Shown here one piece after another: positions 17,796 through 25,236 of a DNA stretch of 43,587 nucleotides. A program made the translations under genes and the position numbers. The stretch lies in the NCBI RefSeq assembly GCF_014651955.1, contig NZ_BMXW01000008.1:1-43587 (forward strand), in the 5' to 3' direction. This DNA comes from Shewanella fodinae. Its GTDB lineage: Bacteria > Pseudomonadota > Gammaproteobacteria > Enterobacterales > Shewanellaceae. A model generated the notes under the pieces. The model was not told where the DNA came from. It did no database searches and saw nothing but the letters and a program-made list of their open reading frames with translations. Positions within the stretch are counted from its first letter, which is position 1; each line of letters opens with the position of its first letter.

Positions 17796-20186
17796 ATGAA
17801 GATTCGGATTTCAACTTTAAATTCACTCAAGTCAACAAAGCCTAAATTTCGCACTACAGAATTTGCTGATTTAGCTCAGGGGTTTATGCGGAATGGTCAC
17901 TTACCTAGAACGTATAAAAACCACTCAGTTGCTTATTTTAATTTGACGCACTTGGAAGGTGGTCGAAAAAAAGAAAACATCAAGGTCATAACGGGCTTGG
18001 TGCTCGACAGTGATGGCGACATAACCTTTGATGAAGTACAGGAGCTACTGACGGGTTTTGAATACCTGTATTACACCAGTTTTAGCCACCTTGAAGATGG
18101 TAAAACTGAACGCTTTAAAATCGTTCTGCCCTTTGATAAACCATGTGATTTGAAGGATTGGGACGATAGAGCGCAAGGTGCACGCAATTATTTTCGCGGT
18201 TTTGACTTTTCATCGCTTGTTCCTACGCAATTCCAAGCAATGCCAAACTGCCCCAAAAGCCGCAAAAAATACTCGTCTATACGGTATTTTAAAGGCGAAA
18301 AGTTTGATTGGCGTCTTATCCCTATTGTTCGTGAAGAGCCCCAGCCGCAGATATCCGTATCGGCTCGGCTCACCAATGGGGTTGTCACAGAAAAACCAAC
18401 TAGTGGTCGAATAGTTGATCCTGACACTACGATCCACCATCGTAATGGATTCATCAGAGCAGGTGATATAAACGGGCATATCAGGGATATATTCTGTCCC
18501 GTACACGACGACAAGAACCCAACAGAATTTGCTAACGTAAATTCAGAAGGACATCCATACATTGTGTGCTCGACCTGTGGAACCTTGTGGATCAAATCGC
18601 CCGCTAAATCAGCTGAAGATCCTATCTTTCCAGAGATTGGAACTAGTGTAAAAACAGTTGATACTTCTAAACCCGTTAAAAAACCTGTGAGCTGGCAGCA
18701 AAACTGCGAGATTCTGACCACTAACCAAGGCCAATTAGCTGAAATAAACTTATTGTACGGTCCTGAGGGGTCAGGAAAAAGTTACCTCGCTTACATGCTG
18801 TGTCAGCAGGGTAAGAAAGTGCTATTTGCTTGCCGTAGCAATAAGCAAGCAGAAGAAAAGTATGAAAGCTTGTCAAAGCTAGGTATTCGAGTCGCATTGC
18901 TATCCAGCCGCTCACATGAAATTGAAAAGCGGTTTGGTGTTAAACCTACCAGATTTGCGAAGACACACCCATGGGATGAAGGGCGTATAAACGAAGCAAA
19001 AACTTATGCAGCTATAGTTAAGCAGAATCCCGATTTAGCAGAACATCATGCGTCAGATTTGCTTACAGGCTTAGTCAATGAGCGCATAGATTGGCATTCC
19101 GTTGATATGGTCATAACCACCCATGCTCGATTAGGTGCACTCGGGCGTATGAATATCAGCAACGAAGGTAGCATGCTATCGGTGGTCGTTCCGGATGACG
19201 TTATTGTTTTTTATGACGATCCGGAATTGGAAGACTTTATGACCCTCGCAACATTTAACTCTGCATTAAGGGCTGAGAATGTTTTTGGGCAGAAGATCGA
19301 GCGTTATTATCCTAAAAATGCTGATCAGATTTACTTGGTTAAACCACATGTCCTTAGACCAGGATTTGGCTTTCAAAAGCATCAGATTGTCTTTACCACG
19401 ACCGAACTGATCATCATGGCGCTGATAAAAATGAGTAATCCAACAATCAGAATCCATGATGATTTATTGCCGTCAAACGCAAAAATATTTGGGGGGAATG
19501 TGCACCTGATCTCTACAAAGCTAGTCAGGTCCGCTAATGATGGGCTATTGCCACCCATCATGGAGCGTGTGCGACGAAACGGTTTTGATTTTGAATATAT
19601 TGCTAATGGGCAAGGGTGTGAAGTAAACCTTAGCAATAACAAGGGGATGAACAGCTTCATGGATGCCAATACAGTGATTGAAGTGAGTGTTCCTACCAAA
19701 GAAGAAATCAGTACATTGTATGAGCAATTCAACCGAATGGTGCCACATAGAAAGCTAAAACTCCTGATAATGCTGGATCGAATTCATCAAGCGGTCGGCA
19801 GAAATAGTGGCTATCGTTGGCAGGGAAAGGAATGTGTAGTTTTGGTTGATCCAATGTTCTTCAAGTTGGTACAGCAATATTCACGGTACTCTTTTGAATC
19901 GGTGATTGAAGCTGATAAAGAAAATCCAGATACCTTCCCGATGAAACAACCTAGTTTTTCGACGCTTCACCAAGCGGTTGGCTGGTATATCAATCGACAT
20001 GAGCAATATATCCGGAATGGAAACGCGTTTAAATTCGATTGTCAGCGCTGTTTATCGTCAACTCGAGATGCTCTACGCCCAATGAGATTAAAACGCTTAA
20101 TAACGGGTATAAACGCTTTAATCGACAACCACCCAACCATGAAAGAAAAGTTAGAAAGGGTTAAGCTGGCGATACTTCCGCAGTAA
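17796..20186 (+). CDS. Primase/zinc-finger/helicase-like replication protein
   Basis: The 796-residue protein has three recognisable parts. Residues ~1-170 resemble an archaeo-eukaryotic-type primase core: D71-x-D73 in VLDSDGD, then YYTSFSH with H98 followed by ERFKIVLPF, a pattern known from phage and plasmid primases. A DnaG-like zinc site follows, C234-x2-H237 and C258-x2-C261. The C-terminal half has a Walker A GPEGSGKS (K328), a TTHARL segment, an acidic VFYDDPE stretch and QAVGRNSGYR near residue 665 that resembles helicase motif VI. I infer that it primes and unwinds DNA to replicate the element. ATG 17796 has AGGA 9 bp upstream, and the GTG at 17760 is less likely. Confidence 0.7.
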   Translation: MKIRISTLNSLKSTKPKFRTTEFADLAQGFMRNGHLPRTYKNHSVAYFNLTHLEGGRKKENIKVITGLVLDSDGDITFDEVQELLTGFEYLYYTSFSHLEDGKTERFKIVLPFDKPCDLKDWDDRAQGARNYFRGFDFSSLVPTQFQAMPNCPKSRKKYSSIRYFKGEKFDWRLIPIVREEPQPQISVSARLTNGVVTEKPTSGRIVDPDTTIHHRNGFIRAGDINGHIRDIFCPVHDDKNPTEFANVNSEGHPYIVCSTCGTLWIKSPAKSAEDPIFPEIGTSVKTVDTSKPVKKPVSWQQNCEILTTNQGQLAEINLLYGPEGSGKSYLAYMLCQQGKKVLFACRSNKQAEEKYESLSKLGIRVALLSSRSHEIEKRFGVKPTRFAKTHPWDEGRINEAKTYAAIVKQNPDLAEHHASDLLTGLVNERIDWHSVDMVITTHARLGALGRMNISNEGSMLSVVVPDDVIVFYDDPELEDFMTLATFNSALRAENVFGQKIERYYPKNADQIYLVKPHVLRPGFGFQKHQIVFTTTELIIMALIKMSNPTIRIHDDLLPSNAKIFGGNVHLISTKLVRSANDGLLPPIMERVRRNGFDFEYIANGQGCEVNLSNNKGMNSFMDANTVIEVSVPTKEEISTLYEQFNRMVPHRKLKLLIMLDRIHQAVGRNSGYRWQGKECVVLVDPMFFKLVQQYSRYSFESVIEADKENPDTFPMKQPSFSTLHQAVGWYINRHEQYIRNGNAFKFDCQRCLSSTRDALRPMRLKRLITGINALIDNHPTMKEKLERVKLAILPQ

Positions 20187-20238
20187 TCGCAGTAAATTAA
20201 TATAACATCATGAAAAATAAGGAAATTTGAGCTTGTAG

Positions 20239-20265
20239 CCATTCCCTATTATATATAGGGAATGG
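20239..20265 (+). terminator. Palindromic hairpin after the primase-helicase gene
   Basis: CCATTCCCTA and TAGGGAATGG form a perfect 10-bp stem around TTATATA, 52 bp after the stop codon, followed by TTGGTTT. A terminator role is likely but the T tract is weak. Confidence 0.5.
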
Positions 20266-20476
20266 TTGGTTTATGCCTGTTATATCAATGAGTTATATTG
20301 ATTTACTGCTTGTGCAAACGGCATAAATCGCTAGTGAGTTCCCAAATTTATTGCGCTGTATGAATAAGAAGGTTCCCGTGCGTGGAATTTGGTTGCTCTG
20401 TGCTCATCTGATTAATTTGAAGGGTAACTCGATGCAGAGAAATTAGTTTGCGGATCTGGATTGTAATTGGGAGAAA

Positions 20477-20507
20477 AGTAAACCCGTTGCTAAAACAGCG
20501 TACGGGC
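20477..20507 (-). terminator. Terminator of the minus-strand small-gene pair
   Basis: On the minus strand CCCGT-(A)-CGCT pairs with AGC-(A)-ACGGG and is followed by TTTACTTTT, about 30 bp beyond the stop of the 81-residue gene. Confidence 0.55.
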
Positions 20508-20537
20508 TTGGCTCGGGTAGGTTGGTTACAGCAGGTT

Positions 20538-20783
20538 TTAACTTTTCTTAGCACTAACCCGTTTCTTGATAGTGTTGAAGTAAGTAGCTGCGCCAGCTGG
20601 AGTTAGCTCACACTGTTTCACAAACTCATCGATGATATCCTTGCGGGGAATATGCTCATCATCGGTAATCAGCTTTATATAAAGAGCGGTAGCGCGTTCC
20701 ATCTTGGTTGGCTGCAAAGCCTCCGCTTGCTTGGCTGTATCTGATTTATCCACGGGTTTGGTTGATGCTGCTCCAGATTTCAT
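20538..20783 (-). CDS. Small unknown protein (81 aa)
   Basis: The product starts MKSGAASTKPVDKSDT and is preceded by a clear AGGAG 7 bp upstream, which decides this start over the longer open frame. A flexible Ala/Lys-rich N-terminus leads to a compact helical C-terminus (YIKLITDDEHIPRKDIIDEF, then ELTPAGAATYFNTIKKRV). That C-terminus resembles a winged- or helix-turn-helix-like DNA-binding unit such as those used to sense repeats in elements, though I cannot name a family. It overlaps the 71-residue gene upstream by 38 bp, so the two are probably co-expressed. Confidence 0.6.
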   Translation of the reverse strand: MKSGAASTKPVDKSDTAKQAEALQPTKMERATALYIKLITDDEHIPRKDIIDEFVKQCELTPAGAATYFNTIKKRVSAKKS

Positions 20784-20961
20784 CGGTGATCTCCTGAATT
20801 TCAGTTTCGGTTGCACATTCAAACCCTGCAATATCGTCGAGCAACATGCAGGTAAATTCATCAACTTGTTCACGATTCAATGGCTGGTTATCCAGTAATT
20901 CAAGTACTAGCTCAGCAAGCTGATTAAGTTGTTCACTGGTTAACAGGTTTTGGGTAGCCAT
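20746..20961 (-). CDS. Small acidic unknown protein (71 aa)
   Basis: The product begins MATQNLLTSEQLNQLAELV and is strongly acidic and helical (LELLDNQPLNREQVDEF, then ETEIQEITDEIW). It has no known motif. No clear Shine-Dalgarno precedes ATG 20961. The frame is open to 21093, but the upstream part overlaps the divergent gene and is not convincing. It overlaps the 81-residue gene, and an acidic plus a basic partner in overlap recalls small regulatory pairs, but this is speculative. Confidence 0.5.
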   Translation of the reverse strand: MATQNLLTSEQLNQLAELVLELLDNQPLNREQVDEFTCMLLDDIAGFECATETEIQEITDEIWSSINQTRG

Positions 20962-21081
20962 ATTGGTAAACTCGGTTGTTGATTTAGGGAAAGCATCCAA
21001 CCGGAACCCTGTTAGGGCAACGCCGTTGACCCATTTAAATTTCAATCGGATGGTTGCCTTAAACCAACAGGAGCCATCACC

Positions 21082-21270
21082 ATGAAAGAGCACATCATTC
21101 GTTACCCAAACGGTAAAATTATTGGTCGTATTCGGGATTTACCCGACCGGATTGAAGCAAGAACGTCAGGTGGGGTATTGCTTGGCTGGTACTGCAAGGT
21201 TTCAGACCGCACCCGTTACGCATCAGGAGAGTTGTTTGCGCTTGGTAATGCGGTCCGTATGTTGTTGTAG
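21082..21270 (+). CDS. Small unknown protein (62 aa), divergently transcribed
   Basis: The frame starts MKEHIIRYPNGKIIGRIRDLPDR with a strong AGGAG 9 bp upstream. The predicted protein is a small beta-rich domain (RIEARTSGGVLLGWYCKVSDRTRYASGE in two contiguous pieces) with no membrane helix. It is divergent from the two small minus-strand genes across about 120 bp, which must hold both promoters. The KIIGRI and GWYC patterns are unfamiliar to me. Confidence 0.6.
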   Translation: MKEHIIRYPNGKIIGRIRDLPDRIEARTSGGVLLGWYCKVSDRTRYASGELFALGNAVRMLL

Positions 21271-21274
21271 CTCG

Positions 21275-21517
21275 CTATTTTGCCTTTTTATCAGGAAGTA
21301 AATTTGGCTTGGATACTCGTGGGATTGCTTGCTGATGAGGCGCTCTCACGCGATATTCAAGGTAAATTACATGCTCACCCGTGGATTCATCAAAGGTTTG
21401 CTTGATCCGTTTGAGTTTGGAAGGTAAGCGGCTGCCAAAGCCGTAGAGCTTACCCAACCACTTTCGCACAATAGTCCATCCATCCGCATTTTCTGTGATG
21501 ATTTCACTTGATTTCAT
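21275..21517 (-). CDS. Small unknown protein translationally coupled to the first integrase
   Basis: The 80-residue protein starts MKSSEIITENADGWTIVRKW. Its ATG overlaps the TGA of the first integrase gene (ATGA at 21514-21517), so it is almost certainly translated from the same mRNA. It is basic (pI clearly high from KWLGKLYGFGSRLPSKLKR) and could bind DNA. Candidates are a recombination directionality factor or accessory protein, by position alone. I see no defined HTH. A longer frame to 21622 lies inside the integrase gene and is a shadow. Confidence 0.6.
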   Translation of the reverse strand: MKSSEIITENADGWTIVRKWLGKLYGFGSRLPSKLKRIKQTFDESTGEHVIYLEYRVRAPHQQAIPRVSKPNLLPDKKAK

Positions 21518-22599
21518 GCTACACCATCGGATGATGCTCGATTCAAGTGATCCAATATATCGCGTGCTCTCATACTGACATCTTGATGCGAGAGGTGAGT
21601 ATATATAGAAGTAGTACTGCATTGGGCATGTCCAAGCTGCGCTTGAATGTCATAGAGACTCAATCCTGCTCGAATTAATCTGGTAGCACATGTATGTCGT
21701 AGATCATGGATTTTAAAATCCTCAATACCAGCACGTTTGAACGCTGCACGTATCCCCTTCGATTGGTAGCCCCTTGGTTGACCTTCCTGATTGGTAAACA
21801 GGTATTCATTACTGACCTTAGTTTCACTTCGACGATGCAGGATTTCTTTCACCCTTGATGTCATATAAATAATGGATTCATTGCGAACTTTAGGGCGCCA
21901 CAGGTTGATGGTGCCGCTTTCAAGGTTGATTGCAGACCATTTAATATTTGCAATTTCACCGTATCGGGCTCCGGTATCCAGCAGTAATACTACTAAATCA
22001 TAATTGTCCTGATACATGCGATTTTCTGATTCAGGGCGATACTCAAAGTCAGGGCGGTATGGTCGTTTGCGTTTAGGATCTAAATCCGCTAATAGACGAG
22101 CTTCTTCATCAAAAGATAGATAACGTAGGCGGTGTTTTTGCAAGCGGACTCTAGGAAATTCTAAGTTAGGCACTCGATAACCATGATCCTTAGCCCATGC
22201 AACAGTACTTCGGATTGCTTGTAAGTTATGCTTAATTGTTTGTGGTGCCATCCCTTCGGATTCACGTAGTGACTTAAATTTGTTTAGATCCCAATCCCGA
22301 AGCTCATCAAGATAAACCGTAGCATCCATCCGTGATTCGATAGCGTTAAGATTATGACGGGCATATTCGCTACTGCCTGTATTTTGTTTGCTGGTCGCAT
22401 AGCATTGCAGTGCATCTTTGAAGGTTATGCGTGGCCGTTCACCAAGTTCTTCAATGCGATGGAGCTCTTCCCGCCAATCGCGTTCCATGCGTTCAGCTGT
22501 ACGCTTGTTGGTCGTTTTTGAGCTTTTGCAGTAGGTTTTGCCGTTATAGTTGAATTGGATGTAGTAATTGCCCACACCGTTGCGTTTGAATACGCTCAT
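21514..22599 (-). CDS. Tyrosine recombinase (integrase) 1
   Basis: The 361-residue phage-type integrase has an N-terminal arm-binding region (NYYIQFNYNGKTYCKS), a core-binding SAM-like domain at about residues 60-150 and a catalytic domain. The active-site residues are R212 (DTGARYGEI), K237, H298-x2-R301 (HDLRHT), H324 (LGH) and Y333 (SIYTHL). All are present, so it should be active. A strong AAAAGGAG lies just before the ATG. The gene lies 118 bp downstream of a second, related integrase on the same strand and is coupled to an 80-residue gene. One of the two integrases presumably recombines the tRNA anticodon-loop core. Confidence 0.9.
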   Translation of the reverse strand: MSVFKRNGVGNYYIQFNYNGKTYCKSSKTTNKRTAERMERDWREELHRIEELGERPRITFKDALQCYATSKQNTGSSEYARHNLNAIESRMDATVYLDELRDWDLNKFKSLRESEGMAPQTIKHNLQAIRSTVAWAKDHGYRVPNLEFPRVRLQKHRLRYLSFDEEARLLADLDPKRKRPYRPDFEYRPESENRMYQDNYDLVVLLLDTGARYGEIANIKWSAINLESGTINLWRPKVRNESIIYMTSRVKEILHRRSETKVSNEYLFTNQEGQPRGYQSKGIRAAFKRAGIEDFKIHDLRHTCATRLIRAGLSLYDIQAQLGHAQCSTTSIYTHLSHQDVSMRARDILDHLNRASSDGVA

Positions 22600-22717
22600 C
22601 TTGTTCTCCTTTTGTCTTACGATGCCGTAACTTTCCTTTTATTTATTCCGGCAGAGAACGGGCTTACCATCGACTTGGCGGCATTTTTTGCAGAAATGTG
22701 GGCGCAAGATTGCACCC

Positions 22718-23746
22718 TTATTTTGATGTGGTTTTGTTCAGAATTTGTGCAGCTTGTTCAGCAACTGCTTTCTTCGATATATGTGAATATCTCTGTGATT
22801 GCGTTACAGATTGATGCGATAGAACCACGCTAACGCCGTACAAGCTCATCCCATTGTTTACTAACTTACTTGCCGTTGTATGGCGTAGACAATGAGTGCA
22901 AAATCCATCTAATCCAGCGAGCTTGTATGCTTTCTGAATGGTTTTCGGGGTAGTGCGACGAATACCACCTTTCTTGGATGGAAATACTAAAGCAGAATCG
23001 TGCTGGTTTACTGCGCGACGTTGCAGAATTTCTAAAGACCGCTCTGTCAGTTTCAACAGTGTTTCGGTATTGGTTTTGCTGCGCCATAGGTGCAGTTCAC
23101 CAGTAGCTAAATCAACAGAATTCCAAGTTAGTTGTTGGATCTCGTTTAGCCTTGCTGCGGTATCCAGTAGCAGTACAACCAGATCGTAGTCATCTGTGTT
23201 TTTGTTGCTGCGAAGTACTTCCAGCAAGCGGATTTCTTCAGCTTCCGATAGGGTGCGAGTACGTTGATTGCTTATCCGAAGTCGAGGGAATACCAGATTG
23301 GTGGGTTGCAGATAATCACCTGCCTTTGACCAGTTAATTACGCCCTTTAAGGTAGTGAGCATCAATCGGATTGTGCCATCAGCTACACCATCGCTACGAC
23401 GCATAGACACTAGCTTATTAAGATGATTGGCGTTTAAGCGATGGATTTCTTGTGCAAGTGGAAACACCTTAGCCAATTGAACCTGTAAAGCACGTACCTG
23501 AGTTTTTAAATTCTGGCTGCTAACCGAACCCTGCTTACTTTTGGTATATCCATCAATAGCTGCTGCCATAGTGATGGTTTCTTGCTCACCCAACACCACT
23601 TGACGGTAAAGCTGTTCACGTAGCTGCGCTTCGAACCGACGAGCTTCAGCCAGTTTGCTTGTTTTGGTGCTGCGGATCACGGTTTTACCGTTGATGGTAA
23701 TCTCGCAGTAGTAGCTTGATGAGTTCTGGCGTTTGTAGAGTGACAT
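22718..23746 (-). CDS. Tyrosine recombinase (integrase) 2, LexA-box controlled
   Basis: The 342-residue integrase is paralogous to its neighbour, sharing the N-terminal KR...YY..I.ING pattern and the same domain order. The catalytic set is R199 (DTAARLNEI), K224, H285-x2-R288 (HCLRHT), H311 (LSH) and Y320 (QRYSHI). I start it at ATG 23746, where MSLYKRQ aligns with MSVFKRN of the other integrase. Longer frames to 23812 run through the promoter. A -35/-10 pair (TTGTCA, 17 bp, GATAAT) and a LexA box directly precede it, so expression is probably induced by DNA damage. It differs enough in sequence from integrase 1 that the two need not share a target. Confidence 0.9.
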   Translation of the reverse strand: MSLYKRQNSSSYYCEITINGKTVIRSTKTSKLAEARRFEAQLREQLYRQVVLGEQETITMAAAIDGYTKSKQGSVSSQNLKTQVRALQVQLAKVFPLAQEIHRLNANHLNKLVSMRRSDGVADGTIRLMLTTLKGVINWSKAGDYLQPTNLVFPRLRISNQRTRTLSEAEEIRLLEVLRSNKNTDDYDLVVLLLDTAARLNEIQQLTWNSVDLATGELHLWRSKTNTETLLKLTERSLEILQRRAVNQHDSALVFPSKKGGIRRTTPKTIQKAYKLAGLDGFCTHCLRHTTASKLVNNGMSLYGVSVVLSHQSVTQSQRYSHISKKAVAEQAAQILNKTTSK

Positions 23747-23757
23747 TTTATGATATA

Positions 23758-23773
23758 CTGTGTTTATATACAG
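23758..23773. promoter_or_regulatory. LexA (SOS) box over the integrase-2 start region
   Basis: CTGTGTTTATATACAG fits CTGT-N8-ACAG exactly and extends to TACTGT...ACAGTT on the flanks. It lies just downstream of the -10 element of the minus-strand promoter, where bound LexA would block transcription initiation. Confidence 0.8.
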
Positions 23774-23776
23774 TTT

Positions 23777-23805
23777 ATTATCTAGCCAAGCAGTCATATT
23801 GACAA
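23777..23805 (-). promoter_or_regulatory. Promoter of integrase 2
   Basis: On the minus strand, -35 TTGTCA (23800-23805) and -10 GATAAT (23777-23782) are separated by 17 bp. Each differs from the sigma-70 consensus by one base. Confidence 0.7.
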
Positions 23806-23849
23806 CGAACATAAATTAATGAACAACTATCATTAATTTATGAATGTTG
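23803..23849. promoter_or_regulatory. Large inverted repeat in front of the R-M regulator gene
   Basis: Two 19-bp arms with 16 matches (core ATAAATTAATG / CATTAATTTAT perfect over 11 bp) surround a 9-bp spacer in the divergent region between integrase 2 and the HTH gene. The arms and spacer include ATTAATGAACA, which recurs in the hairpin at 25192-25231. I infer an operator for the small HTH protein. Confidence 0.6.
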
Positions 23850-23880
23850 TTGATTGAGTTTAGTGTTGTAGATAAGATGG

Positions 23881-24159
23881 ATGCTTATGAATTATGACGA
23901 ATTCCAACTTAATATTCGGAAAGCAGGGCTTACTAATTGTGAGTTCGCTAAGTTATTCAAAATGAATAAAATTTCTCTTAGTAATTATGCGAAGAAGGGG
24001 ATTGTACCCTCTCACTTAGCGGCTATATCTACTTTGCTGAGGGTTATGTCAGAAAATGAAATAGATTTTCGAGAGCCCATTATGCAAATTGAGATTCCGG
24101 CTAAAAAACCGAGGGGGATGGGAAAAGATGCCACATTTCGCTCAGAGACAGATAGATAG
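23881..24159 (+). CDS. Small HTH regulator of the R-M module
   Basis: The 92-residue protein has a helix-turn-helix of the XRE type at about residues 8-48 (AGLTNCEFAKLFKMNKISLS, then NYAKKG) followed by a basic tail. It lies 9 bp before the cytosine methyltransferase gene on the same strand. That matches the place of control proteins in type II R-M systems. An internal ATG at 23887 is an alternative start. The inverted repeat upstream is a likely autoregulatory site. No other role is visible. Confidence 0.75.
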   Translation: MLMNYDEFQLNIRKAGLTNCEFAKLFKMNKISLSNYAKKGIVPSHLAAISTLLRVMSENEIDFREPIMQIEIPAKKPRGMGKDATFRSETDR

Positions 24160-24168
24160 GATATAACA

Positions 24169-25173
24169 ATGACACTAGAAGTGATTGATTCATCAACTTT
24201 TGAAGCTACACCTGTAGGTGCCAAAATATCTATATCGAAGAAAAAGAAGCCAGCTACAGTTGTTTCATTATTCTCAGGATGTGGGGGAATGGATCTCGGG
24301 TTTGAAGGTGGCTTCGAGTTTTTGAATAAGAAATATGCTAAGCATCCTTTCAAAATTATTTGGGCAAACGAAATAAATGAAGCAGCATGCCGCACCTATA
24401 AGAAAAACTTTTCAAAAGAAATTATTAATGCTGATATTTGGGAAGCGATGAATTCTTTGCCGGATGCGGATGATGTAGACGTTGTGATTGGTGGATTTCC
24501 ATGCCAAGACATTTCCGTTAATGGCAAAGGCGCTGGGATTGAAGGTAAAAAAAGCGGATTGTACAGAGCAATGGTTGAGGTGGTGAGTAGGCTTCGACCA
24601 AAGGTCTTTATAGCTGAGAACGTTAAAGGTCTATTGATGAAGCATCATTCAGAAGCCTTGAATACAGTTCTTTCAGATTTTAAGAGCCTAGGATATAACG
24701 TTTCTTATCATCTATTACATGCTGCTGATTATGGTGTTCCACAGAGTCGGGAGCGTGTAATTATTGTTGGTACTTTACCTGAAGTGCCAACATTTGTTCC
24801 ACCCAAAGCTACCCACACTCCATCTGACCATGTATCAGCTAAAGCGGCTTTAGAGGATTTGGAAGCATTGCCGGAAAATGAGAGCTTTAACCATATTTGG
24901 AGTAGGGCAAACCGTAGTCCTCATCAGGGGGACCGTCGACTAAAAGCTGAACGACCTGGTTATACAATTCGAGCGGAATGTCACGGTAACATTCAGTGGC
25001 ACTATGAGCTACCAAGGCGCATTTCTATGAGGGAAGCAGCTCGAATCCAGTCATTTCCTGATACTTTTATTTTTGACTCCAAACTTCGTGAAACTGAGCG
25101 TCAGGTCGGTAATGCAGTGCCGCCTGTCCTCGCATGGCACGTAGCTAAATCAATAAAAGACATTCTACGATAA
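24169..25173 (+). CDS. DNA (cytosine-5) methyltransferase of a type II R-M system
   Basis: The 334-residue enzyme carries the ordered C5-methyltransferase motifs: I (SLFSGCGGMDLGF), IV with the catalytic cysteine C112 (GGFPCQDIS), VI (FIAENVKG), VIII (QSRERVIIVG), IX (SMREAARIQSFP) and X (RQVGNAVPP). All key residues are intact. It transfers a methyl group from SAM to C5 of cytosine in a specific site. The target-recognition segment between VIII and IX is short, and I cannot predict the site. It follows the HTH gene by 9 bp and precedes the endonuclease gene. Confidence 0.93.
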   Translation: MTLEVIDSSTFEATPVGAKISISKKKKPATVVSLFSGCGGMDLGFEGGFEFLNKKYAKHPFKIIWANEINEAACRTYKKNFSKEIINADIWEAMNSLPDADDVDVVIGGFPCQDISVNGKGAGIEGKKSGLYRAMVEVVSRLRPKVFIAENVKGLLMKHHSEALNTVLSDFKSLGYNVSYHLLHAADYGVPQSRERVIIVGTLPEVPTFVPPKATHTPSDHVSAKAALEDLEALPENESFNHIWSRANRSPHQGDRRLKAERPGYTIRAECHGNIQWHYELPRRISMREAARIQSFPDTFIFDSKLRETERQVGNAVPPVLAWHVAKSIKDILR

Positions 25174-25191
25174 GTATAGACAAGGCAAGCA

Positions 25192-25231
25192 CTGTTCATT
25201 AATCTCATAAGAAATGCAGATTAATGAACAG
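25192..25231 (+). promoter_or_regulatory. Perfect 14-bp hairpin between methyltransferase and nuclease genes
   Basis: CTGTTCATTAATCT pairs perfectly with AGATTAATGAACAG around a 12-nt loop. It ends 5 bp before the nuclease start codon, so its 3' arm occupies the ribosome-binding region. It shares ATTAATGAACA with the inverted repeat near 23815-23825. It could delay nuclease expression at RNA level or bind the HTH protein at DNA level. Confidence 0.6.
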
Positions 25232-25236
25232 GTTGA

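Larger units (their letters stand above)
20187..20537. other. Non-coding region between convergent gene groups
   Basis: About 350 bp with no supported gene. It separates the plus-strand primase operon from the minus-strand small genes and contains one inverted repeat near each side (20239-20265 and 20477-20507). Confidence 0.5.
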
